Positions 12,601 to 23,700 of a stretch of 64,000 bases of DNA are shown here, in pieces. Below the pieces are notes generated by a model. It was given only the letters and a program-made list of their open reading frames with translations, searched no databases and had not been told where the DNA came from. The DNA comes from Amanita rubescens. Taxonomy: Eukaryota; Basidiomycota; Agaricomycetes; Agaricales; Amanitaceae. The DNA lies in the NCBI GenBank assembly GCA_015039365.1, contig WION01000043.1:124001-188000 (forward strand). The letters are read 5' to 3'. Within the stretch, counting starts at the first letter, position 1; each line of letters begins with the position of its first letter. The translations under genes were made by a program, and so were the position numbers.

Positions 12601-13179
12601 TGTAAGGAAATTGTTATGCTGCTGCTTGAAAGAGGAGCAGATGTGAATGCCCAGGGAGGAACCTATGGAAATGCTCTCCAGGCTGCATCAGAACAAGGTT
12701 GGCAGGAAATTGTTACATTACTGTTTGAAAGAGGAGCACATGATGTGAATGCCCAGGTCGGAGGAACCTATGAAGATGCTCTCCAGGATGTATTATGGGC
12801 AGGCAATAGGCCTATGGAAAATTTACTTATTGAAAGAGGGGCTGCCAGTGTTAATTCAAGTTATGCCTATGACTCGGACTCGGACCATTCGGAAGTCTAC
12901 TATGGCAATCATCACCAACTTCTTGCTACATCACAGGGATATGCAGGTCAGAAGGAAATTGTTAAGTCAAAATCATCCAAAACAGGAGCACCTAAGGCAG
13001 CCTCAGAGAGAGATTTCAAGGCAACTGAGGTCTACTATGGCAATCATCGCCAACTTCTTGCTACACCACCAGCATATGCAGGTCAGAAGGAAATTGTTAA
13101 GTCAAAATCATCCAAAACAGGAGCACCTAGGGCAGCCTCAGAGAGAGATTTCAAGGCAACTGAGGACATATTGCTTTAA
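6649..13179 (+). CDS. Giant ankyrin-repeat protein with fungal N-terminal module (13 exons)
   Basis: A consistent model joins exons 6649-6868, 6939-7040, 7088-7113, 7180-7239, 7297-7673, 7728-8269, 8349-8485, 8542-8583, 8645-8686, 8755-8842, 8972-8996, 9035-9093 and 9206-13179, giving 5694 nt and 1897 aa. The first 136 residues are polar; an NFNFRAETVNVIIGDH stretch recalls the beta-strand motif at the start of many basidiomycete NLR-like proteins. Residues about 137-570 resemble a family I recall from agaricomycetes, with LYMPAPSSHLP, GDVGAVTAKGAFDF and NGSLYLVTE; it has no known function. The remainder is about 36 ankyrin repeats of 33 aa, many nearly identical, then a short serine/lysine tail with an internal duplication. 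Exons 1-4 are CpG-rich and the rest CpG-poor. Ankyrin arrays bind proteins; the target is unknown. The smallest introns (38 and 47 nt) and the last junction are the least certain parts. Confidence 0.7.
7149..7179 (+). repeat. Octamer microsatellite in an intron
   Basis: Four head-to-tail copies of TTTTCATG (first and last imperfect) form the pyrimidine-rich tract and 3' splice site of the 7114-7179 intron. Confidence 0.7.
9206..12870 (+). repeat. 99-bp tandem array encoding ankyrin repeats
   Basis: About 36 tandem units of about 99 bp encode the core ALQAASFSGHKEIVELL with GADVNAQGG at the unit junction. Units between about 10070 and 11050 are closest to each other. Some units are shortened or stretched (for example near 9745, 10560-10660 and 12380-12500), which breaks the helix spacing there. 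Confidence 0.9.
12895..13164 (+). repeat. 135-bp in-frame tandem duplication at the ankyrin gene 3' end
   Basis: Copies 12895-13029 and 13030-13164 differ at only a few positions. Each encodes 45 residues beginning VYYGNH and ending DFKATE, so the duplication keeps the reading frame. Confidence 0.9.
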
Positions 13180-13414
13180 ACATGGATCCAAATATATGTG
13201 ATGATGTGTATAATAGGATATGTAGTTCTCTTGTCAGGTTATGTAAACATTAAATCAGTGTGAATACTTTTTGCCATGGTAAGAAAGTGATACATGTCAC
13301 GGTTTTTATATTGTCAGGATAGACCAGGTAACACCATCGAGAAGTACAGCATGAAGGCATTCCGTATCATAGGTGGGACAGTGTTTCTTCTATGTAATCG
13401 CAAACAACGACAAA
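13180..13414. other. Intergenic, between convergent ankyrin and NDC1 genes
   Basis: 3' flanks of two convergent genes. The part after about 13360 is similar to the first 160 bases of the window, marking the edge of the NDC1 segmental duplication. Confidence 0.5.
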
Positions 13415-15749
13415 TCAACAATAATCCATAAACCCCTGGACCCCACTCGCCACCACGGGCGGAAACTTAAACGCCATCAATTTATTCCCAAACGTGCGCA
13501 CGATCCTCCCGATAGACTCTCTCAACCCATCACTCAACTCGGTCAGGATCGCATTAGCTTTCGCACGTTCCTCCTCTGCTTGTTGATCTTCTTTTGATTT
13601 GGAATTTGCGTTTGCGTTTGCGTTTGTAGATCTGGATGGTGAGTCCGTAGTGGTAGCGGTGGTAGTCGAGTTGGATGGAGAAACATTTGCTGCTGCCGCG
13701 GTACCAGAGGCAGGAGACGACGAAGCCGCCGAGATTTCCGCGCGCCACTTGTCCACTTCCCGAAGGAACCTAACCATGGCTTCAAGAATCTTGGGTATAT
13801 CCCTCTGCACGACGCCGTACTGATCTTCCGTCAACGACGCACAAACGTAATGGCTCAACACTGTCACGAAACCATCAGCTACCAGATCAACAACGCGTTG
13901 GTGGGGGAAAAAAAAACGTACTATCAAAGACGACCAAATCCAAATCTTTATTCGGCACACCGTTTTCGACGAGTTTATGAACCCTTTCGCGAGTCCACCA
14001 TTCATAACTCATTTTCGTTCCACTTTTGAACCACACCGGACACCACGCATCACAATCGATTATCCACCCTTTCACGCGGTCCCTTGTTGCTTTTTTAAAA
14101 TCTTCAACCCACTTGTTGAACACGCCTCCGTCGCCATTCTGTTTCGCCGCCGCCGCAGCGGGCAAAGGAGCTCCTTCCCGTTTCGCAGGCGTACCATTCC
14201 TCAACACGCTCCTAAACAACTCTGGAACTTTCGCAACGACTTCTTCCACCTCGTCTGTACCTTCTTCAACGGCTCTTGCTAATGGACCGTCTGAAGCTAG
14301 ACATTCAGCAACGGCGCGAGCGGGGGTGGCCCAACTTGGTCTTTGTTGTTGTCCCGCCGGTCCGGTGCTGCCGAGTGGTTTGAATGCTGAGGAAGAGGTT
14401 GATACGAATTTGATGGGTGTGCTTGGGAAAGGTGTGCTTGGTCCTGCTTTTTTGGCTGCGTCAGAGGGCTGGGGAGCGGTGGATGCTGGTGAGGGGGGAG
14501 GGGGTTGGCCGCGGTGTAAGAGGGTTTGGAAGTCGTGTCCGAGTAAGAGGAGAGATTGGCGGACGAGGTGGGACCATAAACTCGGCGCGTACTTTTGGTC
14601 TGAGAAGAGGGAGGAACGGAGGGCGGTTGATGGGGGGTGTTGTGAGGAAGCGGCGTTTCGGAGTTCTAGGTAGGCGAAGACGTGGAATGGGAATGGAGAG
14701 GTGGAGGTGGATATACCGGATATGAGGGCGACGTTTGAGTCTGCAGTTAGGTGCGAGACTGTGATTGGCTGTGAGGTAGACGATTCAAAGAGGAGTGATG
14801 CAGATTCCCACGTCAAGAGGGTGGTGTATGCTATAGACCATCCTCTGACGAGGAGTGGGAAGTGGTGCAGGGGAAGAAAGAGCGTCCATGAGCCTCTTAT
14901 GAAGTGCGCGGTGAATGGTTTGAGGATGTAAGGAAGTAGCGGCGCTCGGTACAACAAGGGCAGGGCAAGGCGGGAGAGGCCGAACGCGATACAAGTAAGT
15001 GGCGTGCTAAGCGTTGCGAGGATAGTACAGATGACAAGAGCATGGAGGATGGTAAAAGTGCTGATGAGGGGCCGCGGAGACGACGAAGGGGAGAAATGGA
15101 AAACAAAACGGTCGAGGAGGATGTTCCGGAATGTATAGATGAGAGCGATAGCAGCTTGCGAGAAGATGAGGTAGATTAGGCGTGGGTTGAGGTATAACGG
15201 GTGTTTTCTATGACCTGAATGAGCATACACAAGGGACGAGAAAAAGTAGACGAACTTTGATTTGACGAACAGCCTAAGCTTTGCGTCACCATCAAAGATG
15301 ACGTGGAGAAGGAGTATGAGGATGGATGATAGCAGATATGTCGCTGTCGAGCGCGACGTGCTTGGTTTTGACAAGGCAGACTTGAGTAGAGATGAAGGTG
15401 ACGCGGCGGGTGTTGGTGTTGTTGTCAAGTACGTCTTCCGGATGACAATGGCTGGTAGAGCAGCCACAAGCCACGTTGCACCAGCCAAAAGAAGAGTCAA
15501 GGGGTAAAAGGGAGCAACAAACGTGCTACTCCCCAACTGCTCCACTCCGCCAAGGATCCACACTGTCCAGATGTAACCTTGAATCCAACATACGAGTGCT
15601 GAGTAGAAGAATACGTGGCGAACGAGACGTTGCTTGAGGATGTGTTTTCCGAGTGGAATGTATGATTGCTGTGGTGATGGAGCGGATGGCTGAGGACGGA
15701 CTGCGAGAGAAGAGCGGATGGCGCGCACAGGCGACGTCGAGTTGGACAT
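13415..15749 (-). CDS. NDC1: NDC1-like nuclear pore / spindle pole membrane protein, copy A (one frame break)
   Basis: Start at 15749 (MSNSTSPVRA). The N-terminal 300 residues contain about six hydrophobic segments (RLVRHVFFYSALVCW, LTLLLAGATWLVAALPAI, YLLSSILILLLHVIF, IYLIFSQAAIALIYTF, LVICTILATLSTPL and others). A long soluble half follows, with Pro/Ser-rich linkers and the LWSHLVRQSLLLLGHDFQTLL region. This is the layout of the NDC1/Cut11 nucleoporin family (Pfam Ndc1_Nup), which anchors pores and spindle pole bodies in the nuclear envelope. No introns are needed. The frame breaks at a run of nine T (13908-13916 on the plus strand): eight would link FDSTFF directly to PHQRVVDLVADGF and give one 777-aa frame ending at 13415. 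Since NDC1 is essential in yeasts and this is the better copy, the extra base may be a sequencing error; otherwise the product is cut to 620 aa. The identification is from pattern, not from a search. Confidence 0.7.
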
Positions 15750-16218
15750 AAACGCGATGTCACGCGTTACGGTTTTGTCACGCTCTTCAGGCTTGCCACG
15801 ACCTTTGTGGCCTCAAGTCTGACTCTTGTCTTCAGATACCGGTTTGAACGCCTTATGAAACAGGTGCAGTCAGGTGCAGTCGTGACGTCTTGCTACGCTC
15901 GCTTTGAAAGACAGCCGCGTCAGGTATAGCTACGTCATGTTCTCCCGAGGATAGATAGCCGCTCAAGTGACTAAGAGCTCACTTATATATCTATATAAGT
16001 AAAAAGATGAAACGTGAGGGTGGATGTAATTAATCAAGCCACTGGGCACGCATAGATGGTGTTGCAGAGAATGCGGCGGTACACGAGGACCGAGGTGTAC
16101 GGAAAAGGGATAAAGTGTATAGCCATGTTAGTATTCTGTCATAGAAGCCGGGTATTACAAAAAGTATAAAAAGGGACGAAGGAGGAGAACATCCCGTTTT
16201 GGTAATCTCTGGGCTACA
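15750..16218. promoter_or_regulatory. Divergent intergenic region between NDC1 copy A and dma1
   Basis: Both flanking genes start outward from here, so it holds both promoters. A TATA-like TATAAAAA lies at 16165-16172, about 46 bases before the dma1 start codon. No other gene is visible. Confidence 0.5.
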
Positions 16219-18584
16219 ATGGACCCCCACGCTGGAAGTGACTCTCCGCCCCTGCGCTCAACCATCCTTGGCTCTTTCCTTCGTGGTCGTCCAAGAAATT
16301 CTTCTCAATCTGAACAACGAGATATATCGCCATCACCAAACCCACCTTCTCCATCAACTGGCTCTTTCGCTGCTGTAGCCGCATTAACCGGCAACACCGG
16401 TTCCCTGATTACAAACTCACAGGTTGTTACAAACAGCGGCCGACGTCTACAACGCCAATCCAACTCAAATCCTGTCTCTCCAAACCCAAATTCAACAGCG
16501 ATATACATTTCCATCCCTCCTTCTACCACATCCAACAACATCGCCCCAGGTCCTTCCTCACCTTCAGCGCCATCCACTTTTGCTAGCATGTTAAGGCGAA
16601 AACCAAATCCTAACCCGAACAACGCCACCAACCAAGCGAACAGCACAAGCCCCATCGTACCATCCGCTAGCGCTCCCCATAGTCCTCAACTTGCCACTCA
16701 ATTCCCATCAAACATAATCACCAGCGTTCTTCCCAACTCAGCACCTCCCATCCCTTCCATGCCAGGCGGCCTTCCAGTACCCGGTAGCTCTCTCACTCCA
16801 GCCAACCCTTCCGCGGGCGCCGGCGCCACTCCCACCAACGCCACGTTCCGCATCCGACTCGTCCCGCACCTAGACTCCCGTCGTTCCCTCCGGTTCGACG
16901 CCATCACCCGCGACTTACGCGAGATTGACCCAGCCCTCCGTATCGGCCGGTTCACGGACCGTTCCGGAATGGGTCTCGCCGCAGTCAACGCCCTAGGCAC
17001 CAACAAACTCGCTTTCAAATCCAAAGTCGTCTCTCGTGCCCACGCCGAGATTTGGGTCGAAAAAGGAGGAAAATTTCTTATAAAGGATACCAAATCCTCC
17101 AGTGGCACGTTTTTGAATCATATTAGATTGAGTCCGGCGAATCAGGAGAGTCGGCCGTTTCCACTCAAGGATGGGGATATTTTGCAGCTAGGCGTTGATT
17201 ATCAAGGGGGCGCAGAAGATATTTATAAGAGCGTCAAGATTAGAGTGGAGATTGGACGGGAGTGGCAGGCCAGTGCGAACGCTTTCAAGTGCGAGGTTTT
17301 TTTACTTTTTTTTCTCCCTTTCTGACGATATGCGTTAGCACGACCGCTTTGAAAAACTTGAAGAACCTCGCGGCTGTTGTTGGCCCAGCGGCGCCTCTAG
17401 CTATACCCGGTGCCAGTGTCAAAGGCAACACAGTTAAACCCGCGAAATTACAAATTCCAGATTGTTGCATATGTACGTGCCTTACTTTCTTACTTTATCA
17501 ATCAACCTGACCAGTCATGCGACAGGCTTATTCGCCGTATCCATCCGTCAAGCGCTCTTCATCGCCCCGTGTTCCCACACCTTCCATTACAAATGCATCA
17601 AACCACTTCTCGAAGCCCATCACCCCGCTTTTTCTTGTCCCCTCTGTCGAACATACGCAGATCTCGAGGAAGACGTCGAAGTAGAACCAACCGATCTCGA
17701 CGAGGACGCCGACGCCGACGTCGAGATCGACGACGTTCCGGCTAACAACAAAGAATCAGACGCAGCCAACCAATCAGACAACGCAGGCGTCGCTACCGCC
17801 GCCCCAACCCCTTCTCGCGCCACTGAGTATGCTCAACACCGTGAAGATGCTGAAATGAGCGACGGCTCGTTTAACGCGGCACCACCACCTTTATCTCGTC
17901 CTGCTCTAAACCCACTACCACCTATACCCGTAACTTCCGGTCGCCTCCTTCCGATAACAGAACGAGAACGGTTCCATCTGTCCGTTGAAAGGGACCGCGA
18001 AGCGGGTGGAGAGACGGAAGTCGAGCCCGATTCCGTCGGACAGTTGTCTTTGTCTTCTCGACGGGTTCGAGGAACAGGAACCGGTGGAGGAGGTGCCTCG
18101 AATGCGAGAGAACGTGCAAGGTATCTTTCGACTTTGTTGTCCGGTGGTGGCGGTGGCGGTGGGGCGTGTACGGATGACGAAGGGACGGGTAATGGTAACG
18201 GGGTGGATGAAGTTGACGAAGTCGAGATGGGTGATGCGATAGAGTGAGTTTCATCCATTTCATTGCCCTTTCTTTCGAAACTACCCTGTCACACCCCTTT
18301 TTCCTTTAATTCTCGTTGACGTTTCACTTCTTGTCACTTTTTTCAAAGTCAACCTCGTCGCTCGCTTACGCACACTTTCCTCAAGCTATGTGATATGCTG
18401 ACCCACGTATACTCTCCGTAACAGATATGATGGCCCGGAAGAAGATTCAGCAATGGATGAAGAACATGACCACGTTGGTATTGCTGTAGGTATCGTCACT
18501 GCCGACGGCATAGCTGAACTTGGCGTAGGACCCGGTGGGAGTACTGGCCCCGGAGGGTCAATAGGTGGAAAGAGGAAGCGGTAA
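16219..18584 (+). CDS. dma1: Dma1/CHFR-type FHA-RING E3 ubiquitin ligase
   Basis: Exons 16219-17288, 17339-17472, 17526-18243 and 18425-18584 give 2082 nt and 693 aa. Residues 1-200 are low-complexity, rich in Ser, Pro and Asn. An FHA phosphothreonine-binding domain spans about 208-356, with the expected SRAHAEIW, DTKSSSGTFLN and LKDGDILQLG motifs. A RING-H2 finger spans about 398-441, with DCCICL, APCSHTFHYKCI and FSCPLC. An acidic stretch and a Gly-rich basic end (GGKRKR) follow. This order is that of fungal Dma1/Dma2, related to animal CHFR and RNF8. They act as ubiquitin ligases in the spindle-position checkpoint and septation. All zinc ligands and splice sites are intact, which contrasts with four broken copies downstream. 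It is convergent with the remnant of an NLR gene. Confidence 0.92.
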
Positions 18585-18789
18585 CAATAAATTACGGATA
18601 ATGAATTCGCGTGGGTATATATACATTTCTAGCATCCTACCTTTTTCCCTGTTTAATTGACAGCCTTTTGTTGGTTGTTGCAATTCAATAATTGTATTCA
18701 TTTTTTTGTATCTTTGATTCAGACCTACTAGGAAGTATGGGAACATAGATTTTGTTATACATACATGAACAAAAAGGGAAACATAAATT

Positions 18790-19005
18790 TCAATCATCTG
18801 AGGCAGTACTATTCTGGGTTATTGAGTCACTATCACTGTCCATTGAATCACTCATTCTCCTCATTGCCACCACTAGCCGTGCATCATTGATTGGTCCAAG
18901 GTACTTGGCTCCATGTGCTAGCAGCAATTGGGCAATCTCTGTGACACCTCTGTGACATGACCATGCTGCAACATAAAGTGCACTGCCATGCTTTTCTCCT
19001 TGTAT
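18790..19005 (-). pseudogene. Severed C-terminal end of NLR copy 1
   Basis: Encodes the end of a NACHT-ankyrin protein, with AQLLLAHGAKYLGPINDA followed by a Ser/Asp tail (SDSMDSDSDS), matching the ends of NLR copies 2 and 3. It lies just beyond the dma1 stop, where copies 2 and 3 have their NLR 3' ends. Its missing upstream part is the NLR gene that begins again at 30811: one piece ends in GADVNI and the other resumes at IQGEK, so together they account for one ancestral ankyrin repeat. It lacks a start and is not a gene of its own. Confidence 0.85.
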
Positions 19006-19018
19006 AAACTTATCGATG

Positions 19019-19034
19019 GCGGCACTCGTGCCGC
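19019..19034 (-). repeat. Hairpin near Helitron 3' end
   Basis: GCGGCAC-TC-GTGCCGC, a perfect 7-bp stem with a 2-nt loop. It sits about 15 nt from the junction with NLR sequence, as Helitron 3' terminator hairpins do. Confidence 0.65.
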
Positions 19035-19078
19035 AGGTCCCGCTACGTGGAAGAAGAAAATATTCGTACAATAAACGT

Positions 19079-20610
19079 TTAAATATAATCTATACCCATT
19101 TCTACATCTTCGGTTTCGCCGTCTGTATTATCACTTTCAACTTCGATCTTTTTCACTTTTCCTTTTCCTCCTTTCGGCTTGACGTCCGGCTCTGTTTTCA
19201 GGCCAGCCTTCGGTTTTCCCTTCCTTCCTCTTGTTTTTGAGGAGGTGGGACTGGGAGGCTCGACGATTTCCGCCTGGAAATGGTCAGTGTAAAAAAGACA
19301 AAAGGAATGGTGCGCGCACTTTAGTGTCTGTCTTAGACATCGTGTTCTCGAAAGGAGGAGTGGATGTGGAAGCAGCAATTTGATTCTCATTTGTAACCTT
19401 CCGTTTTTTGGTAGCGAATAGGTCGTCCAAAGCGTCGTCTGTTTCGTCACGCTGTCCTATAACGGATGTTACACGGCTAGTGCCGGACTTTGAAGACTTG
19501 TTCGGGCTTTCCATTTCTTCGGTCGAAATAGCCACGACGCGGATTCTGTCGATGAGAAATTGATAAATCTGCAAAGAGGTCAGAACATTGATGTTGTCAA
19601 GTGAACGAAGTGTCGTACCTTGCGGAAGCCGTCTTTTTGACGGTCAGGGACTTCAAAAGTGAGGAGCTGGACTTTCATCAAGACGAGAGTCCCTGGGCGT
19701 AACTTATCATGCATTTGCCATGGGGCAATTAAGTCATCATTGCAATCAACGATGTCTCGTTGCACAAGTCTTGCGTTGACTAGACGAAACACAGGGCCAC
19801 CATAGTCCGGAAGAAGATGAGGATCATAGAATGATCCAACGGAGATTTCTACAGGTGGTGGTCAGCTTGGAATCAAGTGCGAGGTGTAAAAGAACAGACC
19901 AGAAGGGAGGGGGGTAGCTTGTTCATTTGAAGACTTTCTCGTAACAGAGGGGTGGTCATCTCTGGAGCGGAATACACGTTTAGGTGCGGTCCGAGAATTA
20001 TTGGCGTTGGAGTGAGTAGAGGAAGCGAGGGCCTTAGGAACGACGTATTTGGGACCCAGATGAGTCGCGATTAAATCAGCGTCGGCGCCATTTGAGGGTG
20101 CGCGTGGAATTTCGGTAACACCCAGGATACAAACGCCGCCGTCATATTCCATATCTGAGTCGTGGACGCGTAGTTTGTTTAAGTTGTCCAGTTGATAATC
20201 GTACAAAACAGAGAGATCGTCGGGAGCATTTGTCGGGTGTCTCAGTATAAAAATATCCTTAATCGTGGATTTGTCGGTGATCGAGTTAGGCTAGATAGCA
20301 TTAGATCAATAAAAAAAAGGGTAAAAAAAGTAATTAAACGAACCGCGTTTTTATTTGAACCAACGTAATGATTGCCCATGGCAGAATGGCGAGTACCCAT
20401 GGACGCTGACGCAATTTCACCAAAGATTACGGTTGTAAAAGGTCGACCGTCTGAGAAAATCAATTCGCGAGAATCATTAGGGTCGCGTTTCCAATCTTTT
20501 CTCCATTCAATGTTTGCCAACGCGTGGTTGCCGAGATTCAACAGGTTTTGAATGAAGGTGTCGTATAAGCCAGATGTGGTTCTAGTTTCGTAGCATTCGT
20601 CCGAAGACAT
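19079..20610 (-). CDS. Conserved fungal protein of unknown function, Helitron cargo
   Basis: Exons 20610-20344, 20290-19900, 19848-19619, 19568-19320 and 19273-19079 give 1332 nt and 443 aa, all with clean GT-AG introns of about 50 nt. The first half is globular (SDGRPFTTVIFGEIAS, then LPDYGGPVFRLVNARLVQRD and LRPGTLVLMKVQLLTFEV). The C-terminal third is disordered and strongly basic (KTRGRKGKPKAG, KPKGGKGKVKK), suggesting a nuclear or nucleic-acid-binding protein. I recall similar hypothetical proteins in agaricomycete genomes, often near Helitron helicases, but know no function. The central beta-rich part might be OB-fold-like, which would fit the RPA-type proteins carried by some plant Helitrons; this is speculation. 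It ends about 75 bp inside the element's 3' end, and its start lies about 150 bp past the stop of the helicase gene, on the same strand. Confidence 0.75.
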
Positions 20611-20757
20611 GATGAATTGAGTTAGAAACAAGGAAAGCCGGATCTTCAGGGTTTATAAGCACGGGGAGAAAAGGAGGATCGGAAAAAATTGAAAAAGGGG
20701 TGTTGGGGATCGAAATGGTAAAGGGGAAAAGTCGAAGATAATAGGAGAAGATCAAAA

Positions 20758-23700
20758 TCACATGGACGCGGAGGTTTTCTTTTTTTTAGAAGATGACGGA
20801 TGCATGTCCGTGTCATCGTCACCAATGTCTTGGCGAGATCTTTTGTGAGATGACGGATCGCCAAGCGCTCGAAGCTTTTGCAGCTCTTGTCTCGCCGCAG
20901 CAGAGTCGTCAGTAGACCCGTGTTTAATCATAGTATGCAAGTGGAGAATGCGCAGACGCCGTTCTTCAGCACGAGCATCCTGGGACAGACAGCAACGGAT
21001 CTTCCTTTTGTCGAATGGCCGATAGATTAGTAAACCAGACAGTGATTTGACGCGGGAAATCATCACGTAGGGAGCCTCGGATCCGGAGCAGGAATCGAGG
21101 TCAACAATGGCTCTCTTCATAGTTTGACCTTGCGATTTGTGTGCCGTCATCGCGAAGGCGGGGACAATTGGACACTGCCTCCGTCGGACGGACCAGCAGT
21201 AGCGTCTTTGATGGGTGTACGAGAAGTAGATTGTTTGAGGCAAGATGGGGTATAGATTAGGTGAAAGCCCAGGCATAGACGCAGAGCTAGATTTGGGAAA
21301 AGAGACTATACAACAAGTTAAAACGCGCCTTCCATCAGACGATGTTTTATATAAAATTGAGTGAACAAAACCGATTGATCCATTAGCTATTCCAGATCCC
21401 ACGCACACGTTGTTGGTCAACATAACCGGCATTCCGACAACGAGTGGAATTTTGTACAGCATTCCGTGAGAGATACCGCTATGAAGTGCATCGAGAACAA
21501 GGGCATGTGGTGAATTGGCTGATATCAGTTCGTTATTAACGTAGTCCTCGGACCAATAGTGATGTAATTCTTGATTGGTGCTTTGGCCGAATTGTCGCGC
21601 AAATTTTTCATTTAAAGCGTCTTTAGTTGCATTGTCGCAAACGATGACGGGGGCGGACGAGAACTCTCCTAGCGATTGACGGGATGTGCAATGGTTTACA
21701 ACACGAGAGGACAACAGCGCATAGTCATCGTCAGTACAATTGCCAACACGAAGTCTTGTAAGTAATTGCCGAAAAGCTTCATCATCTGTTCCGCTTTGCC
21801 TGTTGTTACCTGTCAACATGACGACGGTGTCGACAGTAAGCCAAAGAGCTCGACCTTTTTTTTTGTTTTGCGTTGCAGGAGATAATGCATGAGAAAAATT
21901 TTTCAGTTGTGAAGACAAGCGTGTTTCGGAGACGGGAGGAAGTTGTGCCATGTCCCCGGCGAAAATAACATTGATACCACCGAATGCAGAAGACACCCCA
22001 GTAGCTTGAACGAGGGCATCATTGATTTTTGACAGGAATTCGCAGCCAATCATTGACACTTCATCAATGAAAAGGTAGTCGACGTCTGCCCACAACGAAC
22101 GAAGTTCATGGAGTGCTTTTGAAGACAGTTTTTTTGAGTTGAGATTTAAAGCTGTATGTAAAGTCACACCACCAATGTTATCTGCAGCGATGCCTGTGTA
22201 AGCAGTGAGTTTTAAGCGATGCGATTCTTGTCGAATGGCGAATAGGTGACAGAGCGCATGTATGACACGTGATTTCCCCGATCCGGCAGCGCCTGCTATA
22301 AACATTTTTAGAGGTTCAGCTTCGTTATCGCTCGCATGGTGAGCAATTCTTTTGAATGCGCGACATTGGTCCGAGTCGAGCGTCCAATGAGCAGCGGTAC
22401 GGTCAATCAACTCTGTTGAAGATAATTCATTATGTGGTAACGCAGTGATTGATTGAATGTGGGTGTTGGACCCAGATGCATGCTGTTCAAACAGGGACGT
22501 CATTGTCATAGTACTGTGAGTTTCTGTTTCATTGGGTGTAGAAATTTCGGATTGACTTGCTAGCACGGAGGAACCACTGGATTTCCAGCGAGCTTTTCTA
22601 GTTTCGTATTCAGCCTTCCACGATGCAGCAATTGCCACGTCATCACTAACAGCGGGGCGGACCGCAGATGAATGAAAGCGGTCATCGTTCGGATAGTGAT
22701 ACTTCATGGAAAATAGACCAGCGTGTGCACCTCTTCGCATTACAGGCTCGATAACAGACCTGCGTTCAATTTGTATTTTCTTTGCAATTGAAGAGATTTC
22801 GTTTTCATGACAATCAGGAAGATACATGGATACATCATCGGGATTTCTATTTGTTTCTGCCGAAACGACCACGGATAATCTGGAAGAGGAGTTGGCCAGG
22901 TTTGTTGCCGCTGTCCTGCGAAGCCGATAATCTGCATCCCGACTATCTTTGCATTCGTGTAGCAATTGAATGTTGTTAATAATATTCAAGTGCTGTTTGG
23001 CAACCGAGCTGCTGCTGATAAAGTCCTCATACGCATTGGCCCACGTGGAGCAATTGCCACGTAAATCGTCACAGGTTCTCCACGGGCGGAAGAACATTAA
23101 CATCAACCTGCAAAAACGTTCATATGAATTTGGATTATCACGGCGAGGGACGGAAGGTCCCACAAGCACAGGCACAGACCGGTTTCGGTAATCGAACACT
23201 CGTACGGCATGAGATCTGTATTCTAAATGATCTGGCCCAAAAAGAAGGTTTTGGCGTTGATTGCATGCAGAAACGATGGCGTCATATGGTAGTTGAAAGC
23301 GCTGAGTTGAATTTTGAGTAGAGTCTCTCTCCGACAATTGATTTTTTCTAGATGTCGAAAGCAAAACTTTTTCGCAATGCGCGACGAAATCCCATAAGCA
23401 CAAACTGTTCAAGTCCGGTGGACGGAAAAGATAATCTGAAAGCTGAGATCCTCTCCTCATTAAACCATTCGCTTGGTTTAAACGTACTCTTGCAATCTCG
23501 TCCGATTCATCAGGATGTAAATTTGTATTTGAAACCGTTTCGTTTACATTGACAGAGGATTCGGGAGACGTCAATGGCATCATTCGATTGAGATATTCTT
23601 CCATATGTCTCCAGAAGAGCCGACGAAAAGAGTGACTCGTGTAACAATCAGAACCGCACAAAGAAAACAAGGCAACTTGTTGGGCAGACAACTCTTGTAA

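Noticed and set aside
9283..13179. CRISPR-like array
   Set aside because: The regular repeats are 99-bp protein-coding ankyrin units in an unbroken frame without spacers.
18790..19071. Separate small ankyrin gene
   Set aside because: It matches only the C-terminal end of the NLR proteins and sits where the other units have their NLR 3' end; it is a severed piece.
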